Source of the DNA: Sporopachydermia quercuum
Taxonomy: Eukaryota > Ascomycota > Sporopachydermiomycetes > Sporopachydermiales > Sporopachydermiaceae
Direction of reading: 5' to 3'
Assembly (NCBI GenBank): GCA_001599295.1
Contig: BCGN01000003.1
Location: 1,651,148-1,715,147, forward strand
DNA length: 64,000 nucleotides
Below the pieces are notes generated by a model that did not search any database, had not been told where the DNA came from, and saw only the letters and a list, made by a program, of their open reading frames with translations. Shown here piece by piece: positions 47,197 to 58,926 of this stretch (positions are counted from its first letter, which is position 1; each line of letters opens with the position of its first letter). The position numbers and the translations under genes are program-made.

Positions 47197-48876
47197 TTAT
47201 TCCCGATCCCTGGCTTCGTTCCTTCCGACGTATCTAATCCATTCTTGAACATAAGTACTTGCATTCTTAAACTTGCGCTGTTGGTATTTCTCGTAAATGG
47301 CCCTATGATGTGTTTCCGCTTGACTACAACAGCCTAAAATAGCTTCAGCTAGTGGGTGAAGTTGTCTAGCTGTATAACCAGAGTAGTAAACGTGTGCTTT
47401 GGTCCATTCACCGCGAGAAAGAAGTTTTCTAGATAAATAGTGCGCACCTGCTGCTAGCCAACTAGGCGGTGATGCAATAAACCTTTCATCCAAAATTGTA
47501 ACTTCTAGTAAGTATTTAGCTAATGTCCGTGTTTCCAAGTCATAATCATCAGCTTTGCTTGTTCGTCTTAAAAATGACATTGGACCAGGCCAACCCATTT
47601 CGAAATTTAGCATATCAATCATGAACCTCTCTGCTTTCAATAACTCATCAACTGTATATCCATGATCAACCATATATGCAATTTCTTGAACCGTTGGACA
47701 ATTGATTTCTTCATATTTAGCAGCAATGAAAACTGCAACTGCTCCAACCAGTTGAAACTTTGTTAAAGAAACTATCTTTTTCGATAAGAATCTATCAATA
47801 TAATTCACTGCAAGAAACAGTGTTTCCGGCAATAGCCCAAATCTCGAATGGACTTGTACTACCCACTCTATCAGTATTCCACGCATCTCCCATCTTAATT
47901 CATCTTGAAAATTGATATATAAAGGATGTGGTGCCATCTTAGTTTCTAGTTGTCTCATGTACTTGAATATCTCTTCATTATATTCTGGTACCATTGAAAC
48001 ATCATATTTATCTTCATCATCGTCATCAAACTCTCCGTTGGGTCTACTGAAAATAGCGTTTACTTCAGCCAATTCCCTCTCATCAGAAGGGAGGGAAATA
48101 GGGAACATAGGGATGACTTGTTCGTCATCATCTTCTGTTTGTCTGTTTTCTGATTCCGAAACGTAATCATCTACGGCGGGTGATATAGCAACCATGGCTT
48201 CACTACCTTCATCGATGACTGTTTCATCACCTTCGTCTATTTCTTGTTCTGTCTGATGTACATCAGAATGAACTTGAACTTTATCAACATGTCGTATCTG
48301 CCATGTTTTAGATGTTCGGGGTACTTTTGAAGTATTGTTCATGCCCTCATCATCAGCTGACAATAGATCTTCACTTTCTTCGTCAAATTCAAGTTCAGTT
48401 TCGTCATCGTATATTCTATTTTCTTTGTCAGCTGAAGAACCAACAGCTGTTCCTTTGTATTTGGAATCTCGATGGCTTACTCTGTTGTGATGTGATGGAA
48501 CCGTTGAAGATTCGACAGTGGTGTCAACAGCAATCTCTGCCAGGGCTTTCCGTTTGGTAGCACGAGCATGAGATTGTTGAGCAGTGGATGACGATGAAGG
48601 TCCAGCATCTTCATCGTCAGTTTGGACGTATACTTTAATCTTCTCTTTACCTTTACTATTAAATGATTGATTTCTAGCAACATTAGTATTTGAGCTGACA
48701 TCTCCCAAGACAACTCTTCTTGATGGTCTCTGTGTAATTGAGGTAGTAGATTCTTGTTGAGAGATGGGTTGTTTTGTGAAAGGATTCAGAGCATTTCTGG
48801 ATGTCTTCTGATGTGCTGGAGCTGCATTTTCATCATTAGTCACTTTGGAGTGAACAATGCGATTGGTTCTCTCCAT
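47197..48876 (-). CDS. G2/M B-type cyclin (Clb1/2, Cdc13 type)
   Basis: A 559-residue mitotic cyclin that activates Cdk1. A destruction box, RVVLGDVS, starts at residue 54 and a KEN box is at residues 151-153; both are APC/C degrons. The region 160-270 is very acidic. The N-terminal cyclin fold begins near residue 330 (MRGILIEWVVQVHSRFGLLP, LAVNYIDRFLS, AVFIAAKYEEINCPT) and the C-terminal fold follows (LEVTILDERFIASPPSWLAA). FLRRTSKADDYD is a B-cyclin signature. Which S. cerevisiae CLB it matches is not decidable here. CDC14, whose product reverses this kinase's action, lies 7 kb away. Confidence 0.94.
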   Translation of the reverse strand: MERTNRIVHSKVTNDENAAPAHQKTSRNALNPFTKQPISQQESTTSITQRPSRRVVLGDVSSNTNVARNQSFNSKGKEKIKVYVQTDDEDAGPSSSSTAQQSHARATKRKALAEIAVDTTVESSTVPSHHNRVSHRDSKYKGTAVGSSADKENRIYDDETELEFDEESEDLLSADDEGMNNTSKVPRTSKTWQIRHVDKVQVHSDVHQTEQEIDEGDETVIDEGSEAMVAISPAVDDYVSESENRQTEDDDEQVIPMFPISLPSDERELAEVNAIFSRPNGEFDDDDEDKYDVSMVPEYNEEIFKYMRQLETKMAPHPLYINFQDELRWEMRGILIEWVVQVHSRFGLLPETLFLAVNYIDRFLSKKIVSLTKFQLVGAVAVFIAAKYEEINCPTVQEIAYMVDHGYTVDELLKAERFMIDMLNFEMGWPGPMSFLRRTSKADDYDLETRTLAKYLLEVTILDERFIASPPSWLAAGAHYLSRKLLSRGEWTKAHVYYSGYTARQLHPLAEAILGCCSQAETHHRAIYEKYQQRKFKNASTYVQEWIRYVGRNEARDRE

Positions 48877-51800
48877 TTCAAGACTATTTCTGATTCTTTA
48901 GTAGGTAATTATGGATATTATTAGTGTTCTTGATCAGTCAGTGAAATTCGAACAATGATTAACGAGCGACTTTAGATTAATTATTATTTTTTCTGGTTGT
49001 AATTTAAGACCGAGATTGTGATGATCAGTACGGTTGATCAGTGTCAGAAGATTGAAATCAAAGCAAGGCCCAATCTGAAGCAAATACCCGAGAGTAAAGT
49101 TACTAACAGTCTAGTTTCTATATCTGATTTTTTACCTCTAGATTGAAATATTTTAGCCCAATAAATAAGAGTAAACTGTAGTCCTTAATGCAGTTGACAA
49201 GTGTTTAGCTGTCAAAAATATGAGGTAAGGTCTCAGGATACGAAATGTTGAGCAAAGAAATGCAGAAAATAGCGAATGAATGTGAAGTTGCAAGTGGGTT
49301 TCTATCTCCCAATTATTATAACTAATTAATAGTTTTTAAGGAGAAGTTGCTTCGATGATCATACAGATTCATGGACTTCTGATCAATCAACTCCTGGATC
49401 ACAACTAAGATGACAAAACAGTTGTATGATTCAAGCAGTATACTGAACCCAATTGTACTTATTGATGACAAAATAGCTTGGATCACTATTTAGTCCTTTA
49501 CTTATTTTTTTGAATGCCAGATCTATTTAGATCCTTGCAGATTTCCCAGTTATTGATAGCTGGTGTTAGAGGGAATGAAAGCAAGTTCACAAGTAAGGTC
49601 TAGTCGTTGTTTGAAATGAATAACTATTTGTTGATTCAATTACTAAATCACTGAACTTTTCAAGATGATCTATTCAAACAATATAGGTAGCAATATGCAA
49701 GTTAGGTGGGAAACAGTCAAGCAAACCTGAAATTCACTTTGCAAATGCTTTGATGGCTTGTTTGATCAGTTGTTGATCAGTTGTTTGATCCCCTTGTCAT
49801 TAAAGCAGCGTCAAAGAGTGTTGCAAATGTAGACTGAAATGAAGAAGTAGCTGAGGAGAAATTATTGTTTGTGTATAGTTAATTCTAATTTTGTGGCTCA
49901 ACTAAGGGAAATTTTCTATTTCTCACGCAAGTTTCATGCAGGACACAATTAAGTTTGTTGCAGCAACTGTTCTGATTCTCTGGTTCTTTTGATGATTATT
50001 TAGCTGTTATTGGGTAAATATATGTGTTTTTGAGGGTCTCATTCTATTTTGTAGTAGTTCTGTCTTTTTATTGTATTATTTATTTGCTTTTTCAAGAGTA
50101 TTTATTTTCACTAGTGCTTTTCATGTAAATGATTNATCTACAATTAGGTCCCTTGATTAGGTTTAGCTTTTGCTTGATTTACACATTCCCCGTTTGTTTA
50201 TTTATCGACTACCAATTCAATCAGTTTCAAATACTGATCTGGAACGAAAGTTTTGAACTTTAATAATACTTTTTCCCATGTACATTTTCATGTTTTGTCC
50301 TAAGCTTCTCTAATTAAACGTCACGTGATATTGGACAGGTAAATCTCTCTAGCAACAAAGTCAAGAGGAGTCTTGTCGTTCATATGACATACCCGATTGA
50401 GTTTTTTTAACCAACATATGTTCTTTCCAGAATGAATATAGAATGAATATAGGCCAGAGCATAAGGTAGTGTAGATCTATAGATATGGCTGAGTGATTGG
50501 AAAAAGAGACAGGAGAGATGCAAGCACTATAATCTGGGGTAATGCAAAGTAAAAAGATAAAGCATTGGTCAAATTCTTCTTTTAATTTTTTTTTCTCTTA
50601 TATATCAAGAAAGCTATATAGGACGAGTAACGGAGAAATCTCATTTGAACATTAACATAGTCTTCTTGGACAGCAACAGTATATTTATCTTTTATGCTTT
50701 GGAGAATGGGACAGAACTGGCAAGGGGTTACCATTAATGTGAGATGACGGTTTATTTACGTTCCTGAATCAAAACTAGATTCGTTGTAAACTAAGTTAAA
50801 AGAATGTATATTGCATGCTTTCAGTCATGCTGCTGCCAACTGTTCTGACACATTTTACTGAAAGGAGTAAAAAACCTGGAACTACAAATTTGTATCAGAA
50901 AGCCATCCAATAGACTCTGATACGTACGATGTAGATCTCCATGGTCCGTTGTTGGTACCAAGCTAACAAAATGCTCAGGCATATAACAAGCTGTTGCTTG
51001 GCTCTGTAAGAGATATTAGTTTACTAAAGGGTAAAGTATGATATTGGTTATAGTTATAACTGCAACATAGCTAATGAAATAATTTTCACAGTTAGCTTGT
51101 TTTCAATCTCAACCAAGCAAACCATCTCATTTAACTGATATGATATTGATCTTCCATCATAGGAGGGTATAAATGTATGAACAATACGAACTCTGAAACC
51201 TGCAGCTGCAATTGTCGCATTTTTAGTTGCCTTTGATCTATAGAATAATAAGAAAAAACCTCAATTCAACTTAACACTCAAAACAGATAGTGAAACGCTC
51301 AATAGCAGAACTTATCGATAGAAAGTACGCGCACCAGCCTGTCNTAGTTTTTTTCATTAACTATTGTTTAGACGATGGATGATGATCAATACCGCTCAAC
51401 CCAGCTCAAGATGTAATTGCTCATCACTTATCATGACTAACTGAAATTCCATTGTTCTTTAGATCCTCCTGCACTTCTTACAAAAACTCATTAGCTCCCG
51501 TATCTCTAACAATATTCACTTCTTCATTCGAGATTCTTCCAGCAAAGTTGTTAGTCACAACGGCTTTTTGTACCCAATTAAGAAATTTAGAAAGCTTAGC
51601 TATCTCTTTATCAAACCTTAACCTGATATTGAAGTAATAACATTACGTATAAATAAAAAATCCCGCTTGTCGCGCCAATAACCGACCTCGGTCGGATACG
51701 GGAATAGGAAGCCATCTAGAGAGAACCTGAGAGTTATTATGTAGATCCCCTTTGACAAGGGTTTGCTTTGTTGGCCTGAACCTTTGATTTATCGTAGAAG

Positions 51801-52738
51801 ACAAAGAAAGCATCTCGAATAAACTACTAATCATATGAATAAGACAGCTTGATAAAGCCATCCAGTTCATAATCCTTCGTTAAAACGCATGACAAACTTT
51901 CCGGTAAATCAAATAAAAATGTTTGCTTCATATTTCACTGTTATATTATCTATATGAATTACATACGACTCTTTTTAGCAATACATCCAACCCACGTAAG
52001 TATGGGTTTTTCTACGGAGTCTGCATTCAACGGCATACAACTAATTGCCAATGAAACTAATTTACTAGGCTTCGCATCCGAGAAACTTATATCTTTCTTG
52101 CATTACAAGCTTTTATTACCTCCGAACACTGTCTATGCTCAATAAAAGTACTCGGTTGCTTCCGATTATCCACTTTAACAAACAAATAACTATCCAACCC
52201 ATGTATTAATGAGTTCATAACGAAAGGACCACCAATATTTGCTAAAAAACTCTTATCCGTCCATACGTTTCTTCAAGGGATGTACATAAGATATAATGTC
52301 ATGAAACTGCTTCCCCAGAATAGCGTTTAAACCGGTAACCTTAATTAATTAAAGTTCCCTGATTCGTGTACTTTTTTCATATAGTTAGTGAAGGAATGGA
52401 TTAAATCGGTGATTCACACAATCTATGAAATTACCTCAATACTTACTAACCGGCTTTATGGCCCACCAACTTAGTAAATGAAAGTATCTTTATACTCTCG
52501 CTGATTTACTTATATACTCTTGATGGTTTCCTTCTATTTTTTCTGTTAAGCTACATGTTTACTGGCTGCTTGGTTGTTCGCTGTTTTTGCTATGTATTCT
52601 TTCCTCAGTATTCCCTGAGGGTTGACTACGCGACATATCTTATAGCTTTTCCTACTATTGAAATGAAGTATCTAGCCCTTTCGGAAATATAACTAACTGT
52701 GAAAAGAACACTAAAATCCAAAGATTCTTATATCGACA
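48877..52738. other. 3.9-kb interval upstream of the B cyclin
   Basis: From 48877 to about 51350 I see no gene; CACGTG is at 50332, and N bases are at 50137 and 51344. From about 51380 to 52660 there are coding-like fragments on the minus strand (listed). Confidence 0.45.
51380..52660 (-). pseudogene. Possible decayed coding region, origin unknown
   Basis: Several short minus-strand stretches, in different frames, have protein-like composition: a helical one near 51470-51620, one near 51645-51870, one near 51955-52085, one near 52090-52255 and a hydrophilic one starting at an ATG near 52644. None is long, and the plus strand lacks the same character. A GC-rich hairpin (CCGAC/GTCGG at about 51681-51694) lies inside. 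It could be a broken host gene, an unrecognised multi-exon gene or a remnant of a transposable element; I recognise no family and attempt no reconstruction. Several breaks separate the stretches if they were once one gene. Confidence 0.3.
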
Positions 52739-53818
52739 ATGGCTTTAACGCGTATGAAAGAGGTCAAGACCAGGATGTCTTTGGCAGAGACATATCAATT
52801 AGCCAGTCGTGCCAGAAAGAAGCTTACTGAAGAAGCATCGAAGAACGATCATAATCTAAGAATTTTGGTGAGCCACGCAAATCTATTAGACTCTCTAATG
52901 GAAAAACTGACCACTCAACGTGATTTGTATGTAACAGAGAATGACTATACATACAAATCACAAGCAGACATAACAAACGGAGAAGAATTCGCTCCATATG
53001 AATCAGATACTGAAGATGAAGAAGAGTTTGATTCTGAAGACTCTGAAGATGAAGATGAATACGATTATGAATATAAGTATGATAATAACAAGACAAATGT
53101 GCCAAAGATGTTTGAACCATTGGAAGTTCACAACGATGAGTATCATGATAGCACTGAAATAGCTCCATCAGCATATAGAAGAGATGAGACAACAAGCGCC
53201 CACCGGGAGCTTCCAGTTATCGACGAAGAAGAACTGAATGGCGAATTTTCTGATGAAGATTATGAATCAGAAGAAGAGTACACTGATGAAGTTTACAATG
53301 CATTAGCTGAATCAATAAAAGTTGCAACATCAGCCGATCTTATTGAGTCTGATGATAGTGATTTCGATAATCAAACCAATACTACCAATAATTCAAAAAC
53401 CTTAGAAACCGATTTAAATGAAAAAGAAGTAATCGTTGAAAAGCTGTCAATATCTTTATCAAATCCTCCAGCAAATCCCCCAGAGATAGATTTAGGAGAT
53501 TGCTCCCTACCTCCATTGACATACACATCATCGTCCGAATCAGAGAGCTCTTTCTCATCTGACTCCGAAGAAGATGACCTCAGTGATGTTGAAATAACTA
53601 ATATACATCACGCACATGAACACCATTCGCATCATCATCATCATCATCATCACCACAACCATCATCAGAATCCTTTACATGGCCATGTTAAGACCAAACA
53701 TCATAGAACTATTAGACAAAGTGAGAGATGCACACCAAATATTAATGCTGAAGAAAGGAACAGCAGATTTGGTTTGAATTTGCTATCGTCTGTTCCTCTA
53801 AACAGTGTCTCAACGTGA
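52739..53818 (+). CDS. Acidic His-rich protein with conserved N terminus, unknown
   Basis: 359 residues, uninterrupted. The N terminus (SLAETYQLASRARKKLTEEA, then HNLRILVSHANLLDSLMEKL, about residues 14-60) is a compact helical region; from memory, similar segments open uncharacterised proteins of other ascomycetes, but I cannot name a family. The middle is strongly acidic with Asp/Glu/Tyr runs (ESDTEDEEEFDSEDSEDEDE) and Ser/Asp clusters that look like casein-kinase sites. A His-rich run (HEHHSHHHHHHHHHNHH) begins near residue 293 and could bind metal. The C-terminal 40 residues are basic, with RTIRQSERCTPN. The start may be residue 1 or the later ATG (MSLAET). Confidence 0.8.
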   Translation: MALTRMKEVKTRMSLAETYQLASRARKKLTEEASKNDHNLRILVSHANLLDSLMEKLTTQRDLYVTENDYTYKSQADITNGEEFAPYESDTEDEEEFDSEDSEDEDEYDYEYKYDNNKTNVPKMFEPLEVHNDEYHDSTEIAPSAYRRDETTSAHRELPVIDEEELNGEFSDEDYESEEEYTDEVYNALAESIKVATSADLIESDDSDFDNQTNTTNNSKTLETDLNEKEVIVEKLSISLSNPPANPPEIDLGDCSLPPLTYTSSSESESSFSSDSEEDDLSDVEITNIHHAHEHHSHHHHHHHHHNHHQNPLHGHVKTKHHRTIRQSERCTPNINAEERNSRFGLNLLSSVPLNSVST

Positions 53819-56196
53819 ACGTGGCTTCCTATCATGGCTTTCCTTTCTCCTTTACGAAAAATGAACTTAACGCATTTATGACAAATATTTTCAATTTCTG
53901 CATTAATGTCTCATCACTGCATTATTGTTAGATGCTACGTTTTCTTTAGTTTTGTGTTAGATTTTATTTATTTTTATGACTTATGATTATGAGTTTTTGT
54001 TTAGAATAGATTGAATGAGGTGTACCGGTATACAATAGATCAATAGTTGAATTTTATTTTTAACAGAAGACGAAGAATTACAAGTAGAAGTGTCCATATT
54101 GGTAGACATAAGTATCTTATCTTAATTTAAAATAGGTGAACTTTGGTTGTATGCAATTGTCAAGGTCTCGTTGGGTATATTCAATGGAGTCAGTTGCTCA
54201 TTTGGTATGTTATTCAACATCCACTGCCAAAATACACCAAGTCAGTAGAAACCGTACAGAATACACCCTTAAGCTAGTGAAACCACCGTTCGAACCAATT
54301 ATCCATATGTGCTTATCAAATTCAACTGATGAGAAAGCCTTACAATGAATGATATTTTTCAAATTTTTTTTCTTTTTTCTTTTTTCGCTTTCTCTAATGA
54401 GGTTTGTCTGGAGGATCCTTGGAAGTTGTTCAAAAATAGAGTTTAAGATGTTTAAATAAAGTTTAATGTTAAAAAGTTTTAGTGACCTATTCGGTGACTC
54501 GGGTCATACATATGCCCAATATAAAGTTTAAGTTAACAAAGAAAGCACCATGGACTCATATGGGGTACGATGAGTTAGTATTCTTATCGATTGAGAAATA
54601 TGATATGAGAAGAAAAGTCTACAAGAGAGAGAAGGTCCTCATAATTTCATGGCGTCGCTTTCCAAAGGATGTCTAGATATATATAATTCCCCTTGTCATT
54701 CTATGCTTTAACTATGGACTTATCAAACAGTCACAAGTGAATAAAATGCTCAAGTAGTGTATGGCGATAGGAAGAGGAGGCAGATAAGCCTTGCTGCTGA
54801 ATACAACGAAATTCAACAATCATAGAGCATCTTTTTCAATCAGAGGTTAAAGACAGTGGTTAATGCGCCATGTCAGGCATATTTCCAGACAATTCCAAAC
54901 CATCAATAGTGAATCAGAAGACCTGAGTCAGCCTAGGGAAACCGGGTAGCATCTAATGTTCACTTCCATTAACAATACTGACACTATTTCAAAATATAAG
55001 AATAAATCTGATTTCAAGGTAAACTAATCATAATACATGCCCTCTTCTTTTGTTCTATCTATGGAAAGGTGATGACCTTTCAATGGCTCTTTCAATGGGT
55101 TCTCCGTATGTCGATGTATCAACAAAATCTGGTCCTCCCATTCCAGATTACCTAATCATTAATCGCATCTGTTATCTCGCTTAATTATTTCCTTTTTGAG
55201 CCCTTTCTCCCTGGAAACGACCAAAATCTCAAGGCTTAAGTCTCCTATTGTCTCCCTCCTGTCCCCCGGCACACATATTTTCAATCTCCAATCTCCATAT
55301 CTCCCCACCACTATTCCCTGTTTTATCCTCATATTATTACCTTCCCTATTCCAGTAATGTCCCCATTGTTTTCTTTTACCACTAATACATCAACTTTTCA
55401 CCCTAAAATGCCTTTAGCTTCCCTCTTTCATCATCAACACACTTCTTCATGATGGTTTCGCTTTCCGTTTCTCTTACAATCAAGTAAATACGATTATTGA
55501 TTGCCTATTTGGATTCTTAGTTCTCATATGGAAACTGTACTTTTCTTTCTCAAGAAGGAATAAACTAAGCAAACGAGGAATAGTTAAGCAATTCCAACCA
55601 AGGGTGATACACAATAGGGCTTACAGCTGTGTTGAAAGAAGAACTTGAGCTTTTCACCTGTTGATACTTTGAACTTTTGATTTATTGCTTTTCTTTTCTC
55701 TTTTGTTTCTGTTCTGTTGAGCAGCCGTTTCAGATTGTAGAATAGGCATAAAGTAGAAGATACAATAAATACTATCAGATCTGGTGCTAGGATTATTGAC
55801 CTATCTAGATTTATACCCTATACGACATATATAGGTCTATTAGGAACAGGGTATATCGCAGATTCTTCTATTTTGTTGTCTTCTACTACTTCAGTTCAGC
55901 TAACAACATTGCTTGTATCAACAGCTACTAATATACATTTATTGCATAACTAAAAGCAAGGAGCAGACGATCAGTTGGTTTCTATTTCTGCTTTTCACGT
56001 CCAAAGCTCACATTTAAGTACCGCCAGCATACTCCAGCATCGACATACATTGCATAACCAGAATTGCATGATTGCATGATTTCATTGAATAAATACATAA
56101 ATACAACAGAAAGGCATTTTCCATTGCATAGGAAACAATAAAACAGCTGGAAGCAAAGGTAAAGCAGTGAGACCACTGAAAAGCGAACAATTGAAC
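53819..56196. other. 2.4-kb interval upstream of CDC14
   Basis: The stretch 54136-54676 has two protein-like open frames (listed). Elsewhere the sequence is pyrimidine-rich (55140-55480) and AT-rich, without a recognised gene. The minus-strand ORF at 55982-56206 overlaps CDC14 exon 1 and is not called. Confidence 0.45.
54136..54676 (+). other. Two small coding-like ORFs, unassigned
   Basis: ORFs at 54136-54348 (70 codons, ending EKALQ) and 54482-54676 (64 codons; internal ATG at 54512). The second contains KAPWTHMGYDELVFLSIEKY followed by a basic segment ending WRRFPKDV, which has the look of a small helical DNA-binding fold. No intron signals join them and no family is certain. They could be a gene remnant or chance. 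Confidence 0.22.
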
Positions 56197-58926
56197 ATGA
56201 TTTCAAGATCAGGATCTCTTATCGAGTTCCTTAAAGGTATGTAATATGTTTGCTGTGCTTGATGGCGTCTGGGGTTTAGAATTTATGATTATGATTAAGC
56301 ATCAAGTAGAAGTTGTATGGATTGGAATTTGTTATATTGTGATACATGACCAGTTCAAGCTGGATAACAGTTGAGTTGCTGATGATTTGATGATTTTATT
56401 AATGGGATTTATTGCGGAGTTTCACTAGTCTTTGATTATCGGCCTGTTCGATATATGTTTGGTGTTATATTGTTTCTCAAGGTTGATACTACTTTACTGA
56501 ATTGAATGTCTACTGTTGATAGAGCACTTATAAACAGATATACAGACAAATGTTTTATTATAGTAGCTAGCATAACTGCTGCTACTATTGTCTACTGATG
56601 GAACATTCAATTGAACATATCAAATTGACAGATGAAGTCATTATGGTTAATGTTATATTGTTAATGCTCGATCCATCAACAGGACATGTTAATTCTAGAA
56701 TTACGCAATTGGACATTATGTTGATTTGCTGGAATTTACTGGAAGCTTATTGGCATTCCTTAGGTACCCTCTTGATCTGTCTTGTCAATTCCCAACTATC
56801 AAATCCCAATCGCTGAATCGACCAAACCATTTCTATTCCTATCAAACCATCTTCCCCTACACCACCGTTGATACTAACATCATCTAGACCGAATATACCT
56901 CGCAGCTTACGACTTCAACCCAAAAGACACCTCAGATGCTGTTTTCTTTACCATCGATGACGCCCTTCCCTATAACCCTTTCTATCAAGACTTTGGCCCT
57001 CTTCATATAGGCCATCTCTACAGATTCGCAGTGACTCTCCATAGCATTCTCAACGAAGATAAAAACCAAGGGAAAGCCGTGGTCCTGTACTCGCGCTCCA
57101 ATCCAAGAGATCGCGCGAACACCGCGTGCTTGCTATGCTGCTACATGATCCTCGTACAGTCTTGGGCACCGCACCAGGTTCTCGCCCCAATTGCTCAAGC
57201 AGACCCACCTTTCATGCCCTTCAGGGACGCAGGATACTCCACAGCAGATTTCATCGTCACCATCCAGGATGTGGTCTACGGTGTATGGCGCGCCAAAGAG
57301 AAAGGCATCATTGACCTGGCAACCTTCAACCTAGAAGAATACGAGCTCTACGAACGCGTAGAACAAGGCGATTTCAACGCCGTGTCTCCAGACTTCATTG
57401 CCTTTGCCTCCCCGCAGCAAACAGGACACAGCAAAGCTTCTAATTCTGCTTCCAACTCCGTCAGAAGCTCTAAAAGCTCACCCACGAAGGCCACCGGTCT
57501 GAACATGGCCTTCCGCAACGTACTGGAATACTTCGTCAAGTCAAACGTCCAGGTAGTAGTGCGTCTGAACTCCCATCTCTACGATAAAACCCAGTTTGAG
57601 GCTAAAGGTATCAAACACATCGACATGATCTTCGAGGACGGGACCTGTCCTACCATGGAGATCGTTAAAAACTTCATTGGGGTGGCAGAATGCGTTATCC
57701 AGCAAGGGGGGAAAATAGCAGTGCACTGTAAAGCAGGGCTGGGCAGAACAGGTTGTTTGATAGGTGCCCATTTGATATATACCTATGGATTTACTGCACC
57801 AGAGTGTATTGCTTTCATGAGAGTTATTCGTCCTGGTATGGTTGTAGGACCGCAGCAGCATTGGCTCTACCTTCACCAGAATGAATTCAGGGACTGGAAA
57901 CGTACTATGGTGCTTTCAGAAACCGGTGAGACAGCCCTGGCAGGGTACAGACCTTTGGTATCGATAGAATTTCTGCAACAGAAGCAGCAGCAGAAGCTGA
58001 ATGCTCTGGGGGCCCCCAATTTACTACCCCCACATACTCCCAGACGGAATCCTAGCACAGAACATGAATTGGAGAGCGCCAGGAGCGCCGTGCCATTGCA
58101 ATCGCCAGGGCAACCCAGGAAAAGCTCCCCCGTACGCTCAGGTGCCCGGAAGGTATCCAGAGTTATCTCCGGTTCAGGAATCGGTGGTGACAAGTATAAT
58201 TCATATGCGAAAAACCATTACAGGGGATACTCCAATTCCAATTCTGACGACGAAGCCTTTCAAGACCCCACCAGCGAACAGGTTACCACATCCACACCAG
58301 TGTCTCCTGGGAAAGGTAGAAAACATTCGGGAGAGTCCCCCGAGCAAACAAGATTTTACTCTCACGATGAATCTACCATTATTCTTAACGACGAGAACGA
58401 GACTCCTGTAGGAGGATATACTACATCTCCCACAGGAAGCCCCAAAGCTAGTAAAACACGCAAAGGATCAAATAGTATCAAGACAGTAGCAACAGGAGCT
58501 TCAGCCAGGAAAGCCTCCAGAGAGAATTCATTATCAGGAGCAATGATTAATAGTAGTACCGTTAAGAAAAGTGCTAACAACATCAACACACCTAAAGCCG
58601 TTAGAATTGTCTCAAAGAAAGGATTGAACTATCAACTGTCAGAAACAACTACTACAACAACTACTACTACTACAACTACACTAACATCATCACCAATGGG
58701 CCCTGATGACCAAATCTATAATCCCAAGCTTAGAAGAGGAAGAATTACTGTTCTAGAAGAAGGAGAAGATAAAGGAGACTTGAACGGTGTGTTAGGAACA
58801 GTCACAGGTAAAATTACCAGTTATAACGATGTTTCTCATGCGGTCAAATCACCAACAGATGTCGATAAAGATAGCGTTGGGTATAAAAGTGTTAGACGAA
58901 GCGTTAATTCTCGGAAGTTAGTTTGA
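56197..58926 (+). CDS. CDC14: Dual-specificity phosphatase Cdc14, long first intron
   Basis: The mitotic-exit phosphatase that removes Cdk1 phosphates. Exon 1 (56197-56236) encodes MISRSGSLIEFLK; donor GTATGT; a 651-nt intron ending TACTAAC then ATCATCTAG; exon 2 (56888-58926) resumes DRIYLAAYDFN, matching the S. cerevisiae start (IEFLRGRVYLGAYD). The product is 692 residues. The catalytic loop VHCKAGLGRTG has Cys294 and Arg300; FIRPGMVVGPQQHWLYLHQN-type sequence follows, and VDPPFMPFRDAGYS-type sequence (here with ADPP) marks the N-terminal domain. The catalytic region uses GC-richer codons. The tail (about 340 on) is disordered and Ser/Thr/Pro-rich with QSPGQPRKSSP and a poly-Thr run. It is about 140 residues longer than S. 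cerevisiae Cdc14 (551). Confidence 0.96.

Noticed and set aside
54280-54300. GGTTCGAAC-like T-loop on the minus strand
   Set aside because: No T stem, acceptor stem or anticodon arm can be built around it.
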